64,000 nucleotides of DNA from UBA11986 sp031402435 (GTDB lineage Bacteria; Bacteroidota; Ignavibacteria; UBA10030; UBA6906). The notes under the pieces were generated by a model. It worked only from the letters and a program-made list of their open reading frames with translations. It searched no databases and was not told where the DNA came from. The stretch lies in contig JANNSJ010000004.1 in NCBI GenBank assembly GCA_031402435.1, forward strand, positions 1 through 64,000, read 5' to 3'. A program made the position numbers and the translations under genes. Positions within the stretch are counted from its first letter, which is position 1; every line of letters begins with the position of its first letter. Positions 7,658 through 15,446 of the stretch are shown piece after piece.

Positions 7658-8779
7658 CTATTTCTCTCGTTGTGTACTCACGTAGCGAATCAGTTCCTCG
7701 GAAAGTGCGGGAAGATTGCTGTCCCGTTTCATCGCTTCGATATACTTCCCGAAGAAATCAAAAGGCCCCAGTGCAATCGTCTCGCGCAGCGCATCACGCC
7801 CGAATGCCTGGTCAATCTGCCGCGCAATGATCATGCCTGTAAACGCACCGTAGCTCTCTTTGTGGCTGCCGGAGAGGTTGGATGCGCGGATGAGTTCTTC
7901 CGCCCGTTGTGCATTCGTGCGCGGCGAGAGAAGTTCATGAGAATTCTTGTTGAAAAGGGAAATCGAGTACGGCAATTGCTCGGTCCATTCGCGCGGGAGC
8001 ACTCCACGGTAGTGCTGAACAAGGTTCAAGTAATAGGCGATCCCTTCATTCTGTGTAAGCTCAAGAAGGTCATCCACATATCCTCGATGCACGGTAAAGT
8101 AACGCCGCCAGCGTGGTGATGCATCCTGATACATACCGAACGCCACATGAAATACTTCATGGGCAACAACCGTGAGAAGCTCGATGAACTGTTGTTCGGG
8201 TGGCCCTTGATAGTTGGCCGCCTTGGCAAGGTTCACAACAATGGTGAGTTCGCCCTGACCATCATCGACAAAGTTCGGTGTATTCCCGTTCCACACAATA
8301 CGCCGGACATACGCGTCAATATTGTGGTGGCCGAACGCAACGAAATACACCGGCATCCTCGCGGAGATCTTCGTATCATCCGGGAAGAGTTGTTCGACGG
8401 TACTGACAACTTTCTGTCCGAAGTTGTGCCGTTTGCACAGATCCATCAGTGCTTTGATTGCAGCAACGCGTGAGCGCGCCTCCCTCATGCGAAAGACATC
8501 GTCGCCGACAATGTTATTAAACTTTGCCGCTTGAAGGCTTGCCGTCAGGTCTGCTGTGCTCAAGGATTTCTGGGCGATCAATCCTGTAGTCGCCATTGCA
8601 ATCTGGCTGCCGCGCAGCTCGGCGATCCGCTGGGGGTTGCCGGAAAGGCCTTCATAGAGTCCTGCGGCTTCCTTTGCCGAGTCAAAGTTGAGTTGCAGTT
8701 GTACATTGAACCCGGATTGGCTTGAGGCGCATGCGTAAAAGGCCACGATACATACGAGGAACTTACTTGTACAATTCAT
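7658..8779 (-). CDS. Secreted putative Zn-dependent peptidase (DUF5700/DUF2268-like)
   Basis: A 373-residue protein with a signal peptide (MNCTSKFLVCIVAFYACASS). The motif VVAHEVFHVAF (HExxH) near residue 200 and the downstream QNEGIAYYLNL (a third, acidic ligand) fit gluzincin-like predicted peptidases of the DUF5700 type. The substrate is unknown. The ATG at 8779 overlaps the stop of the upstream methyltransferase gene as ATGA, which argues for this start over a TTG 51 bases upstream and for translational coupling. It is the last gene of a four-gene overlapping block lying between hutU and hutI. Confidence 0.7.
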   Translation of the reverse strand: MNCTSKFLVCIVAFYACASSQSGFNVQLQLNFDSAKEAAGLYEGLSGNPQRIAELRGSQIAMATTGLIAQKSLSTADLTASLQAAKFNNIVGDDVFRMREARSRVAAIKALMDLCKRHNFGQKVVSTVEQLFPDDTKISARMPVYFVAFGHHNIDAYVRRIVWNGNTPNFVDDGQGELTIVVNLAKAANYQGPPEQQFIELLTVVAHEVFHVAFGMYQDASPRWRRYFTVHRGYVDDLLELTQNEGIAYYLNLVQHYRGVLPREWTEQLPYSISLFNKNSHELLSPRTNAQRAEELIRASNLSGSHKESYGAFTGMIIARQIDQAFGRDALRETIALGPFDFFGKYIEAMKRDSNLPALSEELIRYVSTQREK

Positions 8780-9681
8780 GCTTTCTTCGCCTCGATGAAC
8801 ACGTAAGCACCCTGAGCAACGTGCGTGCAAACCATGATGTCATCCATTGCACGCAAACTCCCGGCAACACTGTAGCGGAGAGACTGAGGCAGGCGTACTT
8901 TGGAAGCAAGATAATACCAGAATGGATTGAATGAAGATTCCTCCACAACGCGAAAACGTTTGTGTATCAACTTCACAATGGAATGCCCGGAGATTTCTTC
9001 GAAGGGAGAATCCTGATGAAGTGGGCCGGCTTTCCCACTCGAAAGGGCTTCCCGTTTCTGCGTTTCGGTGGCAAAGAACGCTTTGAGTCGACGCGCAAGT
9101 TTCAGTTTCTTTGAGTACGGCTGATAGGTTGGCAACACCGCTGTCAGAAACGCTGCCATGAATTTTCGCATCATCCCCATCCCCACATAATCCATCACGA
9201 CAAGCACCCCATCCGGTTTCAATGCCTTGCCAACTTCAGTCAGAAGGTGATCGAGGTGAAGAATATGGTGAAGTGCATCGTGAGCAACAATGCAGTCGTA
9301 CATGGCCGGTTCAAGTGAGAGAACATTAAGATCGCCAACCATGAAATGTACACGGCTCTCTCCCTGGATTCGGGACTTCGCTCGCGCAATGCGTTCGGGA
9401 CTCAGATCAATTGCATCCACATGTAATCCACGCCGCCCAAGCTCAATGGCAAGGTTCCCTTCACCGCATCCCAACTCAAGTACTCCCGGGCCGGAGGCAA
9501 CGACCCGCTCAATCATGTGCCGGTACTCTTTCCCGAAAAATATCCCGAACAGCTGCTCATCATGCCATATTTGAGGGTTCGCCGGATCATGCACCACCGC
9601 ACCCCAGTGCTTCGCCTCTTTCGCCACCAACTCTTGATAACGCTTCTCATCAAGATCACCACCCATTGTCGAAAGAGTCAT
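8776..9681 (-). CDS. Class I SAM-dependent methyltransferase
   Basis: A 301-residue protein with Methyltransf_11/25 motifs: VLELGCGEGNLAIELG (SAM loop, near residue 70), VDAIDLSPERI (acidic end of strand 2), and YDCIVAHDALHHILHLDHLL (motif post II). The C-terminal third is helical and probably provides substrate specificity, as in small-molecule or lipid methyltransferases. The substrate cannot be told from sequence. Its start overlaps the stop of the SpoIIE-type phosphatase gene by four bases and its own stop overlaps the peptidase start, so the four proteins are made together. Confidence 0.8.
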   Translation of the reverse strand: MTLSTMGGDLDEKRYQELVAKEAKHWGAVVHDPANPQIWHDEQLFGIFFGKEYRHMIERVVASGPGVLELGCGEGNLAIELGRRGLHVDAIDLSPERIARAKSRIQGESRVHFMVGDLNVLSLEPAMYDCIVAHDALHHILHLDHLLTEVGKALKPDGVLVVMDYVGMGMMRKFMAAFLTAVLPTYQPYSKKLKLARRLKAFFATETQKREALSSGKAGPLHQDSPFEEISGHSIVKLIHKRFRVVEESSFNPFWYYLASKVRLPQSLRYSVAGSLRAMDDIMVCTHVAQGAYVFIEAKKA

Positions 9682-11027
9682 TGTACTTTCACTACCACCA
9701 TCGTCATATCGTCATGCTGAGGTGCTCCACCCACGAACGTGCGGATGTCATTGTTGATTGCATCTGCTATCTGCTGTGCCGAGAGATTCACGACTGCCAG
9801 CGTGCAGACAAACTCTGCAAGCCGTTCCGATCCGTACAATTCCCTGGAAGAGTTCATCGCTTCGGTCAACCCGTCAGTAAGAAGAATAAGAATGTCGCCG
9901 CTATGCAATGCAACTGTGCGTTCCTGGTACTTCGTATATTGCGTCATGCCAAGCGGAAATGTTACTCCGGCCGGATCAAGCCAGAGAACATCGCTTTGTG
10001 AAAGGAGCAAAGGTTTCGTTTGTCCCGCATTGGAAAACGCGACTGTTTTCCGATCGAGATCGAGAACAGCAAAGAGAAATGCAACGAAGTGGCCGCGCTG
10101 AGAATACTTGTAGATCGAAGTGTTCAGGCGTGACAAAATCTCAGCCGGTGACCCTGACCTGCCAGCTTCACTGATGAACGCACCGCTCGTGAACACCGCC
10201 GACATCGCCGCGTGCAATCCCTTCCCCGACACATCGAACACGCTTATCCCGAATGCGCGCTTGACAGGATCCAGAAAGCAATAATCGAAATGATCTCCTC
10301 CAACTTCTCTTGCGGGATGAGACTGGCCGTCGATGTCAAATCCTTCAACAGGCGGACACGACTTTGGCATGAGCGACGTCTGTACGTCATACGCAAGCTT
10401 CAGCTCCGTTTGCAAAGTTTCCTTCTCGCCTCTTTCCGACGCGACGACCCACGCAAGAAGATTCACTGCAGCAAGGACCAACGTACCCGAAACAACAAGC
10501 GGCATCAATCCACCACCAAGATTCAGGAATGCCGCAAGCAATCCGAGCGCAATGAGTGTAAATGAGATGACAACAAGACGCCGCCTGTCAGTGGGGATGT
10601 CCTTGTAGATTTCGTCGCTCCACAAAAGAGAAAAGGCAAGCGCATCCCAGAGCGGGATGTTGTGCCCGGACTCCTTCATCTTGCGCGCAGACTCTTCCTT
10701 CTTCTCCCTGATCAGCGTTCTGATCCTGTCCCACATGATATACAGAATACCTGCAATAACCAGGTCAAACCCAAATTGTCCCCATCCCTTTCCTTCCGCA
10801 CCGTTCGCGAACGAAGTCAGCAGCTCGATGATGATAAGAAGCTTGAGAAGAGTAATCAGGAAGCGTTTGAAGCGGACCGGATCCATTAATCCAGAGATTT
10901 TTGGAGCTCCATTCGACGACGGTGGACGCAATGTTTCCCTGACGGTCGCGCCGAAGTCCTTGGCGCTGTCCCTCATCTCTTTCACTTCGTTATTCAGGAA
11001 ACCTTTGACTTCCGATGTACGGCTCAT
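9678..11027 (-). CDS. Membrane-anchored PP2C-type (SpoIIE/RsbU) serine phosphatase
   Basis: A 449-residue protein: a soluble N-terminus of about 50 residues, about four membrane helices (around residues 55-75, 85-100, 150-170 and 175-195), a short coiled linker (ETLQTELKLAYDVQTSLMP), then a SpoIIE-type PP2C domain. Metal-binding motifs AREVGGDHFDY, FDVSGKGLHAAM and LLTDGLTEAMN plus terminal HDDMTMVVV are intact, so it should be active. Such phosphatases usually act on anti-sigma antagonists in partner-switching pathways, but no STAS or HATPase partner gene lies nearby. It overlaps its neighbours on both sides by four bases. Confidence 0.85.
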   Translation of the reverse strand: MSRTSEVKGFLNNEVKEMRDSAKDFGATVRETLRPPSSNGAPKISGLMDPVRFKRFLITLLKLLIIIELLTSFANGAEGKGWGQFGFDLVIAGILYIMWDRIRTLIREKKEESARKMKESGHNIPLWDALAFSLLWSDEIYKDIPTDRRRLVVISFTLIALGLLAAFLNLGGGLMPLVVSGTLVLAAVNLLAWVVASERGEKETLQTELKLAYDVQTSLMPKSCPPVEGFDIDGQSHPAREVGGDHFDYCFLDPVKRAFGISVFDVSGKGLHAAMSAVFTSGAFISEAGRSGSPAEILSRLNTSIYKYSQRGHFVAFLFAVLDLDRKTVAFSNAGQTKPLLLSQSDVLWLDPAGVTFPLGMTQYTKYQERTVALHSGDILILLTDGLTEAMNSSRELYGSERLAEFVCTLAVVNLSAQQIADAINNDIRTFVGGAPQHDDMTMVVVKVQ

Positions 11028-11224
11028 TGTCCCGCGTCTTTGCGTTGTTGATTGTTCACAGTTGTCTCCACCTCATAACCCTTGCACGACACGACAGGCA
11101 GGCGTGGATATTTGGGAAAGGTTGAATCTGTCTTTGAAAGCTCACAGAATTGAAACACACTTCCTTTCGCGCTACGGATAACGGAGGAGTGTCTGCATGT
11201 GGCGCACAGCCCTATGGCGCTCAT
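11024..11224 (-). CDS. Small conserved cysteine-containing protein
   Basis: A 66-residue protein with CATCRHSS near the N-terminus, FCELSKTD in the middle and KYPRLPVVSCKGYE towards the end, giving four conserved-looking cysteines that could bind a metal. I recognise it as the kind of short protein found in many bacterial genomes without a known role. Its stop overlaps the phosphatase start (ATGA), placing it first in the coupled block phosphatase, methyltransferase, peptidase. The ATG at 11224 sits next to the right half-repeat of the adjacent GxxExxY element. Confidence 0.6.
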   Translation of the reverse strand: MSAIGLCATCRHSSVIRSAKGSVFQFCELSKTDSTFPKYPRLPVVSCKGYEVETTVNNQQRKDAGQ

Positions 11225-11230
11225 GGTCTA

Positions 11231-11262
11231 TCCACGAATCTACACGAATCTGCACTAATTAG
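11231..11262 (+). repeat. Inverted repeat flanking the GxxExxY gene (left copy)
   Basis: Three degenerate 10-base units (CCACGAATCTA, CACGAATCTG, CACTAATTAG). The 18 bases CCACGAATCTACACGAAT recur exactly, in inverted orientation, at 11687-11704 on the other side of the GxxExxY gene. Confidence 0.75.
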
Positions 11263-11288
11263 TATGATACGCTCAGATAGAGGCAAAC

Positions 11289-11663
11289 TTATTTGATGTA
11301 GCGTTTCCATTCCAACTCTCCGGCACGTCCAAAGTTCAATAACACGGCAACCCGCTGTCCAGTCGCTTTGAGATAGTTGAGAATTTGTGCCTCCTCCGTG
11401 CCCGAGAGACGTTCCAATGCTTTGAGTTCGACAATGACTTTTTCAAACACAACAAAATCGGCAACATAAGATTTCTGAAGAGGCTGCCCTTTGTATCTGA
11501 TTGATAATAGCCTTTGCGATTCAAATGGGATGCCTTGACGGAGTAATTCGATTTCGAGCGCCTCCTGATAAACTCCTTCAAGAAAGCCTGAACCCAGATC
11601 GTTGTACACCTCCATCGCTGCACCAACAATCTTGAAGACCTCATCCTTGTATAGCAGTTCCAT
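11289..11663 (-). CDS. GxxExxY family protein (PD-(D/E)XK nuclease-like)
   Basis: A 124-residue protein with the family signature GSGFLEGVYQEAL (GxxExxY) near residue 25 and a PD-(D/E)XK-like core: VADFVVFEKVIVELKALE (D...ExK) followed by QILNYLKATG. It belongs to the PDDEXK_3 group, small predicted nucleases of unknown role often found alone in gene-poor junctions. It is flanked by inverted 18-base identical repeats (11231 and 11687), and the whole unit is inserted exactly between the hutU stop codon and the next gene, so it behaves like a small mobile cassette. It is not required by any neighbouring pathway. Confidence 0.88.
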   Translation of the reverse strand: MELLYKDEVFKIVGAAMEVYNDLGSGFLEGVYQEALEIELLRQGIPFESQRLLSIRYKGQPLQKSYVADFVVFEKVIVELKALERLSGTEEAQILNYLKATGQRVAVLLNFGRAGELEWKRYIK

Positions 11664-11675
11664 TTGAACAAAAAT

Positions 11676-11705
11676 AATTCGTGTTCATTCGTGTAGATTC
11701 GTGGA
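11676..11705 (+). repeat. Inverted repeat flanking the GxxExxY gene (right copy)
   Basis: Units AATTCGTGTTC, ATTCGTGTAG and ATTCGTGGA, the inverse of the left copy. The repeat abuts the hutU stop codon (11706-11708) with no gap. Confidence 0.75.
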
Positions 11706-13370
11706 CTATTTTATCATCGGTATCTTCACGCCTTCCTTTTTCGCATTCTCAATCGCTCTCTCATACCCCGCATCAGCATGCCTTATGATTCCCATGCCGG
11801 GATCGTAGGTAAGCACACGCTGGAGCCGCTCTTCTGCATCCTTCGTTCCATCCGCAACAACGACCATGCCTGCATGAATCGACAGTCCCATGCCAACACC
11901 TCCACCGTGGTGCACACTCACCCAGCTTGCACCACCGACTGCATTCAACAACGCGTTGAGGATTGGCCAGTCGGCAATGGCGTCGCTGCCGTCTTTCATT
12001 TTCTCGGTCTCGCGGTTGGGAGAAGCAACTGAGCCACAATCGAGATGGTCGCGACCGATAACGATTGGCGCTTTCACTTCGCCACGGGCAACAAGATCAT
12101 TGAAGATCTTCCCCATCTTTGCACGCTCGCCATAGCCGAGCCAGCAGATACGTGCAGGAAGTCCCTGGAAATGTACCTGCTTCTGCGCTTTCTCAATCCA
12201 ACGGCAGAGCAATTTGTTTTCGGGGAATGTTTCCAAGATAGCGCGGTCGGTACGATAAATATCCTCGGGATCACCGGAGAGAGCGGCCCACCGGAATGGA
12301 CCTTTGCCATCACAGAATAACGGACGGATATACTCGGGCACGAATCCGGGAATATCAAACGCATTCTTCAATCCGTTTGAAAGCGCTTCGCCACGGATGT
12401 TGTTGCCATAGTCAAATGTTATCGCACCCCGTTTCATCAGTCCAAGCATCGCCTGCACATGTTCAACGATGGATTCCTGAGCAAGTTGCACATATTTCAC
12501 GGGATCTGTTTTTCTAATATTCAGCGCTTCTTCATACGACAGATGAGCAGGCACGTAGCCATTCAATGTATCGTGAGCGGAGGTTTGGTCAGTCAGAATA
12601 TCGATCTTGATGTTGCGTGCAAGAAGTTCGGGCAGAATTTCTGCTGCATTGCCAAGCAACGCTACGGACTTTGCTTCCTTGAGTTCCTTTGCCGTTTGAA
12701 GAATGAGGAGCGCTTCGTCAAGCGTCTCCGCCATCTCATCAACGTAGCCGGTTTTCAGTCTCTTTTCGATGCGCGAGCGGTCAACCTCGATCGCAAGACA
12801 CGCGGCGCCGTTCATTGTTGCGGCGAGAGGCTGCGCGCCCCCCATGCCGCCGAGTCCGGCGGTCACGAGTAACCTTCCGGCAAGAGTCCCGCCAAAATAT
12901 TTCTCAGCACACGAGGCAAACGTCTCATACGTTCCCTGGAGGATTCCCTGCGTGCCGATGTAAATCCAGCTACCAGCAGTCATCTGTCCGTACATTGTAA
13001 GCCCGAGCCCTTCGAGACGACGGAACTCATCCCATGTTGCCCACTTCGGGACAAGCATGGAGTTGGAGATAAGCACACGCGGCGCATTCGCGTGAGTTTT
13101 GAAGATGCCGACGGGCTTGCCGGACTGAACGAGCAACGTTTCATCATTCTCCAGACTCTTGAGGCTCTTGATGATTGCGTGATAGCATTCCCAGTTGCGG
13201 GCAGCCTTCCCGACGCCGCCGTATACGATCAGCTCTTCCGGCTTCTCGGCTACTTCAGCGTCGAGGTTGTTCATCAGCATCCGCATGGCGGCTTCCTGAA
13301 TCCAGCCTCTGCAGGAAATGGTGGTGCCGCGGGGGGCGGTGATGGATTTGTTTAATGTGTCAGATTGCAT
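11706..13370 (-). CDS. hutU: Urocanate hydratase
   Basis: A 554-residue cytoplasmic enzyme that converts urocanate to 4-imidazolone-5-propanoate with a tightly bound NAD. Motifs: YGGVGKAARNWECYHAI and LVQSGKPVGIFKTH at the N-terminus, GLTMYGQMTAGSWIYIGTQGI, the NAD loop GLGGMGGAQPLA, the catalytic-Cys region PARICWLGYGERAKMG, and the C-terminal GGASWVSVHHGGGVGMG. Full family length. The gene follows the beta-propeller gene by 24 bases, leaving no room for its own promoter, so it is either read through from upstream or has a promoter inside that gene. No histidine ammonia-lyase gene is in the window. Confidence 0.97.
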   Translation of the reverse strand: MQSDTLNKSITAPRGTTISCRGWIQEAAMRMLMNNLDAEVAEKPEELIVYGGVGKAARNWECYHAIIKSLKSLENDETLLVQSGKPVGIFKTHANAPRVLISNSMLVPKWATWDEFRRLEGLGLTMYGQMTAGSWIYIGTQGILQGTYETFASCAEKYFGGTLAGRLLVTAGLGGMGGAQPLAATMNGAACLAIEVDRSRIEKRLKTGYVDEMAETLDEALLILQTAKELKEAKSVALLGNAAEILPELLARNIKIDILTDQTSAHDTLNGYVPAHLSYEEALNIRKTDPVKYVQLAQESIVEHVQAMLGLMKRGAITFDYGNNIRGEALSNGLKNAFDIPGFVPEYIRPLFCDGKGPFRWAALSGDPEDIYRTDRAILETFPENKLLCRWIEKAQKQVHFQGLPARICWLGYGERAKMGKIFNDLVARGEVKAPIVIGRDHLDCGSVASPNRETEKMKDGSDAIADWPILNALLNAVGGASWVSVHHGGGVGMGLSIHAGMVVVADGTKDAEERLQRVLTYDPGMGIIRHADAGYERAIENAKKEGVKIPMIK

Positions 13371-13394
13371 TGTATTTTGTAATTCTTCGTTGAT

Positions 13395-14558
13395 TTAGTA
13401 TACCATGCTGTAAGAATCAAATTCTGAGAGCTTCAATGGTGGCTTGTCCAGTGTCATTCGAATAGGTATAAAGCAACATTCCGTCAAAGACGCGAACACC
13501 GTCGATTCAGGACCATAGTTCAGCAAGATGCTGTTTGATCCGTTTTGGAAACAAAGTATCTCCCCAACACCCGGTGGTCTAAAGACCTGTTCGAGAATCC
13601 CATTTTTCCCGTTCAACACCACGATTTCTTGTCCGTCAAAAACGCAAAGCACCTTTCCATCATGCACTTGTGTCGTGGTAGCGAACTCGTGACCGCAGAG
13701 ACCATCATATTTGAGTTTTCGCCATTGATGAGTATACGACCACCTTCGTCCTCCAGTAACAACATTCAGACAGATCATTTTCCCTGAGTATTCTGGAAAC
13801 ACAATGTAGTTGTCTTCGGGTCTTTGCCATTTTGATGTCTCACCCGGCCAAGCATATGCATCGAGGTTAGTGATCCTGCTGCCTGTCGTTGCTTCCAGAA
13901 CTGTGAATTGGGCCAAGGGAACATTCGCACGCGACAACGAATCGTCGGCTTCATACCACCAATGCATAGACCATTCAATATAGGTTAAGACCAATCTTGA
14001 CCCCTCAAATTCTTCTATCTTATCATACTCAATCCAATCAACACGCTCAGGGTTTTTTGAACTTGGCTTTGGCCTTTCATGAAAAAACTGAGGCAGGCCT
14101 TCCTCGGTGACCCAATCTTGTTTACCAGAGGTCCTATCTCTTATTTCATGTTTGTCAATAGGTTCAAACATCCACTCAATTGCTTTGGACGTTGGATTAT
14201 AGCATATCAGAGTATTCGAGCTAACCACATAATAATAGCTTGTGCCTTTTGAAAGCAACCTAGGAAAGGGGCTACTTGTTTCCATCATACCGAAGTGACT
14301 CCCTGTTTCGCCTTGTAGCAAATGAAATTTGCCTGCCCTATCTCCGAGTGTAATGATGTCTGAAACAACAGATATTGATGGCCCCCTTCCTTCGTCATCA
14401 TGTGCCAAGTCGAGTTGCGTGCGCCACACCGGTAGTCCGTTGGAAATGTCCACAGCCAGAAGATGATCGCTCGCCTTGCAGATCAACTTGCCACCCTTCG
14501 TCCTACCTACTATCGATATATCACTCGGACTATGAAAACGCCACTCTACTTTTTGCAC
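13395..14558 (-). CDS. PQQ-like beta-propeller repeat protein, partner of the HEPN gene
   Basis: A 387-residue protein with propeller-type repeats such as LLAVDISNGLPVWRTQL, LICYNPTSKAIEWMFEP, MICLNVVTGGRRWSYTH and IVVLNGKNGILEQVFRP, each ending in the Trp-containing strand of PQQ/BamB-like blades. There is no signal peptide or membrane segment, so it is probably cytoplasmic, unusual for this fold. No enzymatic motif is visible. It follows the HEPN gene by 14 bases and both are clearly AT-richer than their neighbours, which suggests joint acquisition. A sensor or scaffold role for the HEPN protein is conceivable but is inference only. Confidence 0.65.
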   Translation of the reverse strand: MQKVEWRFHSPSDISIVGRTKGGKLICKASDHLLAVDISNGLPVWRTQLDLAHDDEGRGPSISVVSDIITLGDRAGKFHLLQGETGSHFGMMETSSPFPRLLSKGTSYYYVVSSNTLICYNPTSKAIEWMFEPIDKHEIRDRTSGKQDWVTEEGLPQFFHERPKPSSKNPERVDWIEYDKIEEFEGSRLVLTYIEWSMHWWYEADDSLSRANVPLAQFTVLEATTGSRITNLDAYAWPGETSKWQRPEDNYIVFPEYSGKMICLNVVTGGRRWSYTHQWRKLKYDGLCGHEFATTTQVHDGKVLCVFDGQEIVVLNGKNGILEQVFRPPGVGEILCFQNGSNSILLNYGPESTVFASLTECCFIPIRMTLDKPPLKLSEFDSYSMVY

Positions 14559-14572
14559 TTGTCCTTCATTAG

Positions 14573-15091
14573 TTATGATTTGGAAATATTACCATCGCGT
14601 TTGATGGGAACTTGTTCCAGTTCATACAGAACACAATTAGCCAGCTTCTCGACGAAAATCCTAAGGTCTTTGACGGGGACATTCAATTCTATCTTGGAAC
14701 GATCTGTGCGAAATTTTAAGCGGGTGATATCCTTGCCATCCCCAAGTGGTCGGAAAAGGATGTGTGCGACGCTGTGTCTCAAATCTGTTACTAACTCTAA
14801 CACAGTCAGGCATTCGGCCTTACGTGGTTTTCCCGCGCAATCCTTGCCGGGTTTGGTTATATGGTCTGTCAGAATCCCCCAGTCGGGCAAATCGACTAAT
14901 GGCAGATCTGGAATTTTGTGGCGTTGACGTTCCTTAGGCAGAATCAATAATCCTAACAAACAGTTGATAAGTAGCGTTACCTCATATTGACTGGCAACAT
15001 CTACATGTGACATGACGTACTTGTCATACTGTTGTATGATCTCTAGCGATCTTTTTATGAAGTCAACGTCGAATACTTTTGGTTCGGACAC
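14573..15091 (-). CDS. HEPN family nuclease (pEK499_p136-like)
   Basis: A 172-residue all-helical protein. It has DVDFIKRSLEIIQQYD at the N-terminus, the central YEVTLLINCLLGLLILPKE segment, and the HEPN motif Rx4H in LVTDLRHSVAHILF around residue 107, the catalytic RNase motif of the superfamily. The arrangement matches the HEPN_pEK499_p136 group of predicted RNases, frequent in defence or toxin contexts. It starts 6 bases after the small secreted-protein gene and is followed by the propeller gene. No cognate nucleotidyltransferase antitoxin is adjacent. Confidence 0.7.
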   Translation of the reverse strand: MSEPKVFDVDFIKRSLEIIQQYDKYVMSHVDVASQYEVTLLINCLLGLLILPKERQRHKIPDLPLVDLPDWGILTDHITKPGKDCAGKPRKAECLTVLELVTDLRHSVAHILFRPLGDGKDITRLKFRTDRSKIELNVPVKDLRIFVEKLANCVLYELEQVPIKRDGNISKS

Positions 15092-15097
15092 AGCCTT

Positions 15098-15415
15098 TTA
15101 ATCCTTCGCAACAAGCTTAATCTCAATCTTCATCTCGCCACCCTCTTCGGCCTTTATCACTTTGATCGTGTGAAGAGTCGAGAGAGGGTGCACCACCATA
15201 TTGCCATCCTCCTCCATCACGAAGTAATCGCCGGTGACCCGTTTCAACGTCCCGAGGTTGGTAGCCTTGTCAAGGTATTGCGCCAGCACTTCTTTGATTG
15301 TACTCGCTGTCTGGGCGGCGCCTTTCTTCGTCTCTTTCTTCTGGGCGAACATGGAGGAGTCACAGGTCGTTATGAGGAGGGCTCCGAGAATGAGAACTGC
15401 TGTTGTGAGTTTCAT
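15098..15415 (-). CDS. Small exported protein of unknown function
   Basis: A 105-residue protein beginning MKLTTAVLILGALLITTCDS, a signal peptide that could also be a weak lipobox (LITTC). The mature part has a Lys/Ala-rich linker and then a small strand-rich domain (LGTLKRVTGDYFVMEEDGNMVVHPLSTLHTIKVI). The ATG at 15415 follows AAGGAGAT with good spacing, so the longer frame to 15475 is not used. It lies 31 bases downstream of the PLP enzyme gene. No family recognised. Confidence 0.6.
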   Translation of the reverse strand: MKLTTAVLILGALLITTCDSSMFAQKKETKKGAAQTASTIKEVLAQYLDKATNLGTLKRVTGDYFVMEEDGNMVVHPLSTLHTIKVIKAEEGGEMKIEIKLVAKD

Positions 15416-15446
15416 TGTTGATCTCCTTGTGTAGTACGGTGTCGTG

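Noticed and set aside
9678..11027. Sporulation protein SpoIIE
   Set aside because: Only the PP2C catalytic domain is shared; nothing else suggests a spore former.
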